64,000 nt of DNA from Pyrenopolyporus hunteri (taxonomy: Eukaryota > Ascomycota > Sordariomycetes > Xylariales > Hypoxylaceae): contig CADCXC010000038.1 in NCBI GenBank assembly GCA_902806595.1, forward strand, positions 3,906,001 to 3,970,000, in the 5' to 3' direction. The translations under genes and the position numbers were made by a program. The stretch's first letter is position 1, and every line of letters starts with the position of its first letter. The notes below the pieces were generated by a model, which worked only from the letters and a program-made list of their open reading frames with translations, was not told the origin of the DNA and searched no databases. Positions 37,626 through 49,239 of the stretch are shown one piece after another.

Positions 37626-40600
37626 TTTTTTTATTAATCGAAAAAAATTAAAAAGTTTTTTATATAAATTTATTAAAAGTTTTTACGAAAGGGGGTTAAT
37701 TTATTTATAATATATAAATACGAAAATTTAATATATATTAAAACGTTAATAATTTTTTTTTTATTTATTTTTAAAATATATCGCTTTTCGTAAATATATA
37801 TTTTATAATTAATTACTTATAATTTTTTAATTAAAATACTCGAAAAGGTTAAATATATTTTATTAATATTAATTTAAAAATACGATTATAAAACGATATA
37901 AAAATTATATTTCGATAAATAATTCGTTAATTATTTTAAAATCGATTATAAAATCGTTATAGTTATATTTTTAGTGTAAAATTCGATTTTATATTAAATA
38001 TTCGAATTTAAATGTACTTTAAATTAAAAATATTAAATTATATTTAAATTTAAAATTACGAAAAACGAAATTAAGTTTTAATCGTAAATATTTATAACGT
38101 TTTTTTTTAAATTTAATTTAAGTATTTTTTTTTTAAACTTTCGTTATTAATATAATATTAATAAAAAACTTATTCGATATTTAATTATATAATATTAAAG
38201 TTTAATTTATACTTTAAAAAATTTATACGATTTTTTTCGATATTTAATTATTTAACATTTTTATATTTCGTTTTTACGTTTATATATTCGTTATTAATGT
38301 TATTTAAAATATCGTTTTATATTATATTCGTTTTTTTTTTTTTTTTTTTTTTTATTAATTCGAACGGGATAAAATTAAAAAAAAACGACTTCGATTCGTA
38401 ATCGATACGTTTACCGCCGATAAAATAAATAAAAAAAATAAATATAAATAAATTTTATAACACAACGAAATTACGATAAATAACGGGTAAATTAACGAAA
38501 ATTATATTTAATAAATTTATATTTTTCGTAAATTATTTTATACGTATACGTTTTTTTTTTTACATCGATATACGATATTAATAATAACGAAATAATAAAG
38601 TAAACGATAATAAAAATAACGATTACGTTAATCGTTATTAAATAAAAAATAAAAATTTTTATACGAAATAACGGTTATTTAAATATACGTTTTCGATAAA
38701 ATATAAATGAAATTTTTCGAATATTATAAATAAATTATTATAAAAATAATAAATAAATATTATTATTACATTTATTAAATTAATTAAAAAAGGGGTAAGT
38801 TAAAAAATAAAGTAAATACGAATTAAATTATATTTAAAAGGAAAAAAGATAAAAATATACTTAAATATATTAAAAATAAATTAATATTTACTTCGTAAAA
38901 ACGTTAATTATCGAAATTTTTACCTTTTAAATATTTATATTAATATAATACGTTTATTATAAAATAAAACCGATAAAAAATTTTATATTATTTAAAATAA
39001 TTTAATTTAAGTAAATTAATTTTATTATATATTATTTATATATATATAAATTTTAACTTTCGATATTTTTTTAAAATTTAACGTTAAAAATTTTTTATTA
39101 TTTAAAACGATTTATAAAACGTTTAAATATAATATTCGAAAATATAAATCGTTTATTATAATTAATTAAAATTTTAAAAAAAATTACGATAAATTTATTA
39201 TATATATTTTTATTAATTAATATTTTATAATTATTTAATACGTTTTTATTTAATAAAATTTCGTTATAAATTTATAATAATTCGTTTATTTCGAAAAAAT
39301 CGTATTATTATATAACGTAACGCGTTAAGGTTAAAATTAATTAATCGTTAATAAATTAATATAAATTATTATTAATAAATAAACTTAATTAAATATTGAT
39401 TCGATTAACGTAATTTATTTAATTATAATCGATATATAAAATTAAAAATTATTTTACGAAATATAAATTTAATATAATATTATTAATTTATTATAATACG
39501 TTTATTTATATATATTTAAAAAATATAAAAATAATTCTTCGTTATAAAATTAATATTTTACCTTTTTATTATACGAGGAAATTTTATTTCGTTTACCGCT
39601 ATTAAAGATTTTTTTTTTAACGTTTTATTTAATGTTTTAATTAACGTTTTTTTTAATAATTATTTAATGGCGTTTTTTTAAATTATAAACGTTTATTTAT
39701 TTATTTATAATAATATAAGTTTTCGATTATAATCGAAGAAATAATTAAAAGTTATAATTTTTAATAAATATTCAAAATAATTTATTAAAATATTTTATTT
39801 TTAATCGATAATTTTTATTAATTAAAATATTATAAAATAAGTTTTTTTATTAATAAATAATCGATAAAAATATTTTACGTATATTTTATTATTTTTTAAA
39901 TATATAATAAACGTGTCGTATATAATTATAAAAAAGTTATATATAAAAGTAATAAAATAATAAAAGGTAATAATTACTTTTTTTAAATTTCGAAAGGAAA
40001 ACGAAATTAATTAATTCGATCGAATTATTCGATTTATAAATTAATACTTTAAAAAAAGTAAATTAAAATATTAATATTAAATAAAAACTTTATAAAAAAT
40101 TATTTAACGTAATTTAAAAATTAATCGAAACGATTTAAATAAATTTCGAAGTTATTTTCGTTAATTTATTATAATAAATATTTCGTATATTTTATAAATA
40201 CATTCGTTTTTTTTTATAATTAATAAATTTTATTAATAAAATATTAAAATTATAATATTAAAATTATCGAATTATAAATTAATTTAATTATAATTAATTA
40301 CGTACGTTTAACCGTTTTTTTTTTTTAAGTTTATTTAAAATTACTTTTTTTTTAAAACTCGTATCGACGACGTTAAATGCGGAAAGTTTCGATGGAAAAA
40401 AATAATAAAAAGTAAATAATAACGTAATCGAACGGTCGTTATTTATAATTATAAATAAATAAATATAATTTAAAAATTAAAAATAATTAAATTTTAAGAA
40501 AATTAAAATAATAAGTAAACTAAATATATATTTTATATATATAAAAAAAAAATTATAAAAAATCGATTTTTAATTTATAAATTAATTAAAAATAATTTTA

Positions 40601-42649
40601 ATAAATTTAATTATTATATTATAAAATTTAATAAATTTAAAATTTCGTAAAAAATTAATTAATTAATGGTATTTAAAAAATAAAATTTTTTAATACGATA
40701 TTATTCGATAATTATAAAATAAATATAACATCGAAATAAATTTATAATTTTTATAACGTTATTTAAAAGTATAAAATTTTTATAAAAATAAATATAATAT
40801 CGATATTATTTAAAATAAAATTTATTAACTTTTTTAAATTAAATTATTTTATAATTTAATCGTTAAATATTTAAAAATAAAACGATTTAAAGTTAAATTA
40901 ATTTATTAAACTTTAAAACGTAAATTAAAAAAATAAAAGATAATTTAATATAAATTAATTTTTTATATTTTCGAACTCGTAAATTTTATACGATATTTAT
41001 TTTATTTTACGAAATTTCGAAATATCGAAATTTTAAATTAATTATAATATTTATAAAAAATAAAATTAACGCGAATTTTTTTTTATTTAAATTCGAGTAA
41101 AAAATAATATAAAAAAACGAATAAATAATTCGAATAAACGATACGATATAATAATTTAATTAAAAATTTTTTTTAATAAATATACGTAAATTTTAAATGT
41201 TTTTAAATATATAAAACGAAATTCGTTATAAAGGTACGTTAAAAAAATCTTATAAATCTTTATATTATAAAAAATAATATAAAATATATATCGTTTATAT
41301 TATCTTTAAATTATACGATAACGCGTCGAATTTAAACTATAAAACGTAATAAAAAAAATATAATTTAAAATTTCGAAATTTAATTATATATAATATATAA
41401 ACGGTTATTATAAATTACATTTTATTAGGTTCGAAATTTACGTAATTATCGATATATATTTTCGAAAAATTTTATAATATAACGTTAATAAATTAAATTA
41501 CCTTTTTATAAATATATTATATTAATTTTTTTAAATAATTATTAAATTAAAATTTTAATTATAATTTATTAAAACGAATTATAAAGTAAAAACACTTTTT
41601 TTAATTTAAGTATAATATTAATTTACGATGTATACGAAATTATCGATTATTATCGTAAATTTTAACGATATAAAAATTTAACGAATGTAAAAAAATCGTT
41701 TTTTAAATTCGTATAAATACGATATTAATAAAATTAATAATAAAATCGAATAATAATAATTATAATTATTTTTAATTATTATTATATATTAAATTATAAA
41801 TATTTATTATCGAAAAATTATTAAACGTTAATTAATAATATTAAAGCTTTTTTTTAAAAGTTAAAAAATTTAAATAATTTTAATAAAAATAAAGTTTTCG
41901 ATTAAATAATAATGTATTTTTTTATGAAAATATAATATAATAAAAAATCGTCGATTTCGTTATAAAATAAAATTAATATCGAATTAAATTTTAATTATAA
42001 TATAAAAATATTATAATTAATTATATTAATTTAATATAATTAAATATATTTAATTTTTCGAATTTTATAATAAAAAATTATAAATAAAATTTAATATATA
42101 ATTTTAAGTTATAACGATTAATTTATACGTTAAAAAAGCCGTTAATTTATTACGATTTCGATAATTTTTTTACATTAAAAACATAAATTATTTATAATAA
42201 ATAATTAACGAAACATTTATTAAAAATACGGGATTTTACGTAATTATACGAAAAAAAGTATATTTTATTTAAAAATTATTTAAAAAACTATTAAAATATA
42301 AGTAAAAAATCGAAATTAATATTTAATAAAATACCCCGTAATAATATAAAATGATATTATAATCGTATATAAAAAATTAAAAAAAAATAAAAATTATTAA
42401 ACGAAATGTTACGTTTTAAAAAAACCCGTATACGAATTAATTCGATATAAATATCTATATTATTTAACATTTTCTTATTTTTTTAATTAAATATCTACCG
42501 TTAAATTTAAATTTAAATAATATTTTTTTATATTTATTATAAATACTTTTTCGTTATTTATAATATTTAAAATTCGATGATTTTAAATATAAATTATATA
42601 ATTTTTATAATAAAATAATTTATAATTATTAATTTAAAAAATCATTTTT

Positions 42650-44350
42650 TTATTAAAAAAGTATTAAAATATAATAATCGAAAATATTATATTTAAAATA
42701 ATATATATAATTTATAATTATGTAACTTCGTATTAAAAAATTTATCGTAACGATAATAATAATAAATATATTTTTATTAAATGTTTCGTTATTTTACGTA
42801 ACGAAAATTTAAAGTATATATTTTAAAAATATATATAAATAACGATTAATACGAAATTAATTATTTTATAATTTTTATAAATAAAATAAATTAATTAATA
42901 TACCTTTTATAATTTTTTTATTATATAATCGTATAATATTTTTTTTTAGTTTATTTATTAACGACTTTTTATCGTTTAATATAATTATAAATTTATAATA
43001 TTATATTATAATAATAAATTATTATTATAACATTTAAATAAATATATAATTTTAATTTCGAACCGTTAAATGTTATATAAAAATAAATATAATAAATAAA
43101 TTTATAACTATTTTTTTATAAAGTTATTTTTTTAAAAAAATATTAAAATATAATAATTAAAAACATTATATTTAAAATAATATATATAATTATAAATTTA
43201 TAACACTATATATAATAATAAATTATTATTATTATAATAATATAATTTTATATTAATATATTTATCGTAATAATAATAATAATAAATATATTTTTATTAT
43301 ATATTTTATCGTTTTATATAATAAATAATTAAAATATAAATTTTAAATAAAAATATATTTATAATTAATATAAAATTAATTTAATCGTATTTTTTATATT
43401 TATAAAATTTAATTAATTTATTTTTTTCGTTATTTTTCGTTATATGATTATATAACGTTTATTTAATTATTAATTAATAATTTTTTATTAATTTAATAAT
43501 TATAATAATAAATTTAAAAATTAATTTAAATATTATATTATTTTTTTAATTAAAAAACCTTAATACGGCGCGTAATATTAAAAATTAAAAATTAAATTTT
43601 ATTAATATTATAAAAAAAAAAAAAATTAAATTATAATTCGAAAAATTACGATTTTATATTTAAGTTTCGACGATATATTCGGTCGAAATTTCGATGTTAA
43701 TTATTTAATAAAATTAAACTTACCGTATCGAATCGTAATAAACTTTTAATATAAATTTTATAAATGTCGATTATTTTATACGTTAAACGTTAATATATAA
43801 ATTATTAAAAGATATAATAAATAAATATTAATTATATATATTAAATAATTTATTTTATTAAATATATAAAAAAAATATATTAAATTTAATAATTAAAAAA
43901 TTACTTTTAAATATAATTTATAATAATTTATTAAATAAATAAAAAACCATCGATATATAACCGTAAAAATATTATATAATCGTACGATAAAAAAGTTACG
44001 AAAAAATATATTAATTAATTTATATTTATATAAAAATTTTAAAATAATTAATTTTATATTAATCGATATTTATATATATTTTAAAAATATATATTTTAAA
44101 TTTTCGTTATATAAAATAACGAAACATTTAATAAAAATATATTTATTATTATTATCGTTACGATAAATTTATAATATGAAATTATATAATTATATAATTT
44201 TAATAATAATATATATATAATTAAAACTTTTTATTATAATAATAAATTATTATTATATATATAATGTTATAAATTTATAATTATATATATTATTTTAAAT
44301 ATAATACTTTTAATTATTATATTTTAATATTTTTTTAAAAAAATAACTAC
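42650..44350. repeat. Cluster of related repeats in both orientations
   Basis: The block TATTAAAATATAATAAT followed by TTATATTTAAAATAATATAT occurs directly near 42,660 and 43,140, and as its inverse near 44,280-44,335. An arm-plus-loop piece of the MITE-like family lies at about 43,560-43,745. The layout suggests overlapping nested elements; single boundaries cannot be set. Confidence 0.5.
43975..44230 (+). repeat. Dispersed direct repeat, copy 2
   Basis: Same orientation and sequence blocks as 16,840-17,100. Differences are mainly C/T and G/A. Confidence 0.7.
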
Positions 44351-45059
44351 GTAAAAAAATAATTATAAATTTATTTATTACATTTTTTTTATTATATTTA
44401 ATAAATTAAATTATTTAATAAATATATAATTAATATTTATTTATTATATTTTTTAATAAAATATTTTAATTATATATATTATTTATTATTATATTTATTT
44501 AAAAATAAATTTTTAATTATTAAATTTAATATAAATTCGTAACGTTTTTTTATTTAATTATTTATTATATTTTTTAAATATATTAATTAAATAATTATTT
44601 TATATATTATAATTAATAATATTAAATTTTAATATAATATATAATATTAAAAATTAAGATACGATTTTATTAATGTTATAAAAAAAAAAAAAATTAAAAC
44701 GCCGTTAAAAAACCCGTAATTTTATATATATATTTTAATAATAAAATCGATAATTTAATAAAATTAAATTATTATATTAAATAATAATAAATTTATTAAT
44801 TATAATTTTTATTATAATAAATAATAATTATTATATACCGTAAATTTATAATTATTATCATAATTTAATATAATAATTTAATTTTATTAAATAATTATAA
44901 TTTCGACGTCGATAAATTTATATAAAAATACGGTTTAAAAAATCGCATTTTAATTTTTTTTTTTTATTATTTATAATATTAATATAATTTAATTTTAATT
45001 AATAAAGTTATTTCGTGTCGATTATAAAAAAATAAATAATATCTTATAGTTTCTAAAAT

Positions 45060-45149
45060 ATCACGTGACTACAGCTAAAAAATGGGTCTGACATCTGGAA
45101 ATTCTTTGAATTAACGGTTTAGCGGAAAAATTGCTTATGGTCCGGCGTG
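45060..45149 (-). repeat. Right terminal inverted repeat
   Basis: Ends GGTCCGGCGTG. Read from the outside in, it matches 15,079-15,119 and then, after a gap on the left side only, 16,605-16,650. It is therefore about 90 bp long and uninterrupted. Confidence 0.8.
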
Positions 45150-45155
45150 CATACC
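45150..45155. repeat. Right target-site duplication, CATACC
   Basis: Same six bases as 15,073-15,078. On the minus strand GGTATG: last base of the MFS exon plus the first five bases of its intron. Confidence 0.85.
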
Positions 45156-46317
45156 TACTAATGCGGCCACCCATCTGTGCTGTGATGAAAACCCTAGCGA
45201 AAAAGATATATACTTACGTACGAGAGCGGACTGTCCATATTGCTCGATCCAAAGAGTCGCGAAAGTCAAAAGTATCAAGGAATAAACCACAAAATTCAGA
45301 GCTAGAACGGGAGATACAAACCTGAATAATTGATCTCTGAAGAGGTAACCAAAGGGGCCGTTGGAGGTACATCGCCAACCGGGGAAGAAAGTCATGCCAG
45401 AAGACCCATTTCAAAGGGGACAGGGCTGGGGTAACAGAGTCATGTATCGCGGGTGCCTCGCACCGTAGAAGGACCGAAGTATACAACTCTTTGATAATTA
45501 TGACCCCTAAAATGGTAATAAATGCGTCGAAGATGCTCACGATCCAGAAAAGCCACAGCCAGTAGATCAGCTGCACGACGATACCGCCGACAATGGGGCC
45601 CAAGGCTGGGCCGAGGTCCAGAAGGAAGGAAGCGATAGCAAGCGACTTGCCACGGTCCTTGGCATAATACATATCCGCCATGACAGGCCCCGTAAGCTAA
45701 ACATAGCAAAGACAATAAGACTTCATAGTGCTTGGGAAATGGGATAGGCCGCGACTTATACGTATCGTGACACCGGCACTCGCCCCCGCCGCGGCGAGAA
45801 ATTTACCAATAGTCATCGGGGCCTCAGACTTTCCCACAGGGCAGAGCGGGTTCCATGGTATGTACTAGACGTTAGAGAGGACCCAAATCTTCTTCCTACC
45901 GTTCATCCCACAGAGCGTGGCCGCGATGAAAGGACCGATCCCCGAACCCAGGAAATAGATAAACCGCGTGACCTGCGCGACGGATGTACCGACGTCCAGT
46001 TCGCGAGCTGTGTTACCGAGAGCAGTGGCCATGATGCTTGCTGACATCAAGGTCACGAGCTGGTCGACCGAGGAGATAAGGCCGACAAGGATCTTTCGCC
46101 ACTCGAGCCAATTGTACGATTCGTTAAGATCATCGGGGCCGTCCCACGTCGCGCCGTAGAGCTCCCGAAGCCGATCAAGACGCTCTTGGCCTTCGTAATC
46201 TTGGTTCTCGGGCTGTGCTTTCACTTCCCCCGGGGTTTCAGCTAACCTTGGTGCGTCCGACCCCCCCATCGGGCCTACGACCACGCTGCGATTCATATTT
46301 CTTTCGTCGAGAAACAT
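45150..46317 (-). pseudogene. 5' part of MFS drug-transporter gene, multiply damaged
   Basis: Starting at ATG 46,317 (minus), it encodes an acidic N-terminal tail ending WDGPDDLNESYNWLEWRK, then the first helices of a fungal MFS multidrug transporter (SVDQLVTLMSASIMATALG, YFLGSGIGPF). It continues with MADMYYAKDRGKSLAIASF, LGPALGPIVGG and ATLWIEQYGQS. Lesions: a TAG at 45,865-45,867 (TGG would fit the family and differs by G to A); an inferred 69-nt intron at 45,697-45,765 that starts AT instead of GT; and a +1 frameshift near 45,318-45,321, after IIQ. The last exon base is 45,155 and the intron starts GTATG, where the 30-kb element is inserted. Several Pro-to-Leu/Ser changes relative to my memory of the family also fit C-to-T mutation. 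The 3' part is at 14,460-15,013. Confidence 0.88.
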
Positions 46318-49239
46318 GTTAAATAACTCGGATCTTTAGCATGCGATTGAATTCATAGAATACAATATGCCGATTTACAATGACGCGGTTCAAGAGCTCG
46401 TGGGCTACTACTTAAGCACTTAGACCTACATCCTTACCTACCCGATTCTAGAGAGAAACACCCTGCTTTCAACATGACTATTTAATTACGCAGGGAAATT
46501 CAGTTTACCAATACACATCTTTTCTTGTTACGATTAATATTTCTCCTGAATATTTGGATTGCTAATACCCGGCCTATATAGCAAGGGCTATTCAGACCGA
46601 AAGAAGGCTTTAAACATCAACTTAAACCAGTATGAGAAAACTACTCTAGCGCAACCATACCAGGGTTACCTCGGCGTTAGATATAAAGCATAGAAAGCTT
46701 CCAGTTGCCTAGAAATGGGCCAACAGTGACTCGAACCCCCCCCCCCCCCCCCTGAGCGAGTTCCATTTAATCTAGCCAATAGAACCTCACCATAGGATCT
46801 GATAAACCCTCTTGGCACCAGAAAGCGACAGTAGCGATGCATTAGCGCCATCTGATAAGCCATCCGGTCAGGGGTCCTTTATCACGGCTTAGTCCAGGAT
46901 CAATGCACATAAGGTAACTAGCTAAGCCTTCGTGCATGACGAGATCTAGATGCTAACATGTATATAGGCCAAACGAATCTTGCGATTTGTGGGCGCCGTC
47001 CGTGGGCCGTTAACAAGCATATAACAAGATAAGCATAGAAGGATAATCCGTAAAAATCAGACGCCTTTTGTAAAGCAGCGTGCGTAGGTATCGAACGTAG
47101 AATCGAGCTTTCGCAACATTCCCAAATCCAAAAAAACGGGAAACCCTAAAAGAAGTAGGTAGAAACGTAAAATTCGGGAGTTTATTTCGCGTAATGAATA
47201 TCAAGTACCCAGCCCCAGCCCCTATTTTATTACCCCTTTCCTATGCGAGCATATCCCAGCAGAGCTTCGGTGTAAAATTGACGTCGGCTTATTAATTTAC
47301 GAAGCAAGAGAATGCGGCGTAGAAACATACAAAAGCTACGAGGTCTTACTGTGGCTGAATATGCTGAGTAGCACATTAAAGTGCGACACGTGTGTGTAAC
47401 TCGAGGGTCTATTCTAGATGGCAGGAAAAGGCATATCCTTTAAGAAGTGCTTCCACCGGATACGCAACGCCGCGGGCCGCAAGGGTAAGAAGCGCTATTT
47501 ATTCTTTATAGTGACTATTACGCTTCAAGGCGTCCGTTTTTACACTCCAACCCCTAACCCTAGCCCGAACCCTAACCCTAACCCCAACAGATCGTTGACA
47601 GCTTACACCATTCGACGACTGGAAGTTTCGGAATAGCTAAGTACTTACTGCTTAGGTGGTATACATAGGTATGTAGCTAAATAACGAGAACCCTCACTAA
47701 GAGAGAAGATACTTCCTAACCCGGTGACCCCCACGTTGCCATTCTAGACACAACTTCGACAATGGAAAGTTCATCCAAGGCGGAAACACGAAACCCTTGT
47801 CTTAGAGTGTTTAAGCCAATCGGGAATTACCTATACGACGTCATATCCCGTGTATCTGATAATACGGGCTTCAAGTTGGCTATTTGTAACACATAACTGG
47901 GACCGAATAGTCGCAATGTAGTACAGATCGAAGGCCCCCCCAACCCCTATCCACCGCCTTCTTAGATAGATACCTAATCAATGCTTATAAATATTCAATA
48001 TTCTCTACCAAGCCGCATGAATGTCTCATACGGGCTCGCATGACCTCATCGCCACGCGACCGGATCGAACTAGCGCCATGCCACCGCTCAATTAGCGCGG
48101 CTAGGATAGATCGTGTATCACGTTGCACGACATGGTTTGCTACGTTTATTGGCCAATACGAGGGCGTACATCCGTAAGGCTGATTATAGCTTGACTGTTG
48201 AAGGGTCTCATCGGTGTAGCTTCGCCGCAAATAAAAGGAAGGAGGCTGCTTATAAAGTCGATGAAATTGGAAGGTGAGTGGTGGCAAGTGAACCAGGACT
48301 GATCTTAGAATCCCACCGTGATACCATCTACCAGTGGTGAGTCGAGCTTGATTAGGGCGACTAATAGGTAAGCAAGTTCTCAGGAAGATGTTGGGAATAG
48401 GGGTAATATCTAACTTTATAGTTCTTTATGCTTAACAACGTGATAGGAGGAATAGGTTAATATACCCAGCTATTAGTGAAGATCCGGGGACTCCTCAACT
48501 TAATCTCGATGCTTAAGTTCGGGGTGTTGAAGTCCAGTTCACACCATGAGGCTCTAATAAGGCAGGCGCCTCACAGACACCCGTTGGGTAACATATGCCA
48601 TAGGGCTCGACTTACACATGCAATCCGTTCACTGTGTTCCGGAAAGGCTATACCGAAGCTTACTCGATCTAACCGAGACAATGTATCACGCCCATAGTTG
48701 CAGTATCTAACTCGGTTCGTGCGTAATAACTGCTCGGCCGACTTGGCTTATAACCCCCAAGCTTCAGCGAAAGGATTTTCGAAACTTGAAAATGTCTTGA
48801 ATAGCTGATTCATCTCGCACGTTTCGAAGCAATACGATCGCGTACGCCCGCCCCGTCGTATATCGACCAAACCGGGTTTCGCGGGTTCGATCAGGTATAT
48901 CCAGCGCTTCTTTGGTGGGGCACCGTCCCCAAATAGCCCCGGAATCGGCCGGCCTCCCGCAGGTTGGGCAAGGGAAAACATCTTTTTGTGACCCAGGTAG
49001 GCTAAAGCGTTAGTTTCAACACGCGACATCGCCAAGGCCAAACTGGGTTAAGCCTCTTAGACGGAAGTTGCGGGTTTATATAAGACGAAAGAACATAAAA
49101 GGTAGAGCCGTAACGATTATCCAGAGCGGATGCTTGATTTTGAAGAGCATCAAGCTTATCTATCTGTCGAAACCGATTTCGTTTGGAGGGGCGTTATCCA
49201 TAATTCCCACTACCCCTCCGCGGCAATACCACCACCATA
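46318..49239. other. Intergenic, no gene recognised
   Basis: It probably contains the old MFS promoter next to 46,317. It also holds a C run at 46,739-46,752 and an interstitial telomeric tract at 47,547-47,588. Minus-strand frames near 47,985-48,287 and 48,748-49,041 have no recognisable motifs or splice-site support. Confidence 0.5.
47547..47588. repeat. Interstitial telomeric repeat, (CCCTAA)n
   Basis: Six to seven units of CCCTAA/CCCTAG/CCCGAA/CCCCAA, with the core AACCCTAACCCTAACCCC. This is the complement of the TTAGGG telomere repeat used by filamentous ascomycetes. It is surrounded by unique sequence, so it is not a chromosome end in this assembly. Confidence 0.85.

Larger units (their letters stand above)
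16650..45050. other. AT-rich RIP-mutated core without open reading frames
   Basis: About 28.4 kb with no open frame of 60 codons on either strand. Cytosines are found mainly in CpG (some CpT), and CpA/TpG is rare. This is the dinucleotide pattern left by repeat-induced point mutation acting on CpA. Apart from the listed retrotransposon, inverted repeats and tandem arrays I could not identify the content. No tRNA or rRNA gene was seen. Confidence 0.85.
15079..45149. mobile_element. 30,071-bp inserted element: TIR-bounded, RIP-mutated nested transposon island
   Basis: It is bounded by inverted repeats (CACGCCGGACC... at 15,079; ...GGTCCGGCGTG ending at 45,149) and a 6-bp duplication. It splits the MFS gene. 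From about 16,650 to 45,050 the DNA is nearly all A/T with residual CpG, contains no open frame of 60 codons, and is rich in direct, inverted and tandem repeats. That is what RIP leaves of nested transposons. The founding element cannot be classified: no transposase, recombinase or polymerase can be read. A TIR DNA transposon that grew by nested insertions is the simplest view. A Maverick/Polinton-like element (6-bp duplications, long TIRs, large size) or a Starship-like element are alternatives without coding evidence here. Confidence 0.85.

Noticed and set aside
16650..45050. AT-rich block as a mitochondrial insertion or a centromere core
   Set aside because: No mitochondrial genes or tRNAs are readable. 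The sharp TIR and target-duplication borders inside one gene fit a single insertion better than a regional centromere.
46730..46790. tRNA-like GGTTCGAGTC stretch next to a C run (minus strand)
   Set aside because: The flanking bases cannot form a T stem or a 7-bp acceptor stem.
47418..47636. 72-codon open frame
   Set aside because: About a quarter of it is the telomeric repeat; no start context or motif.
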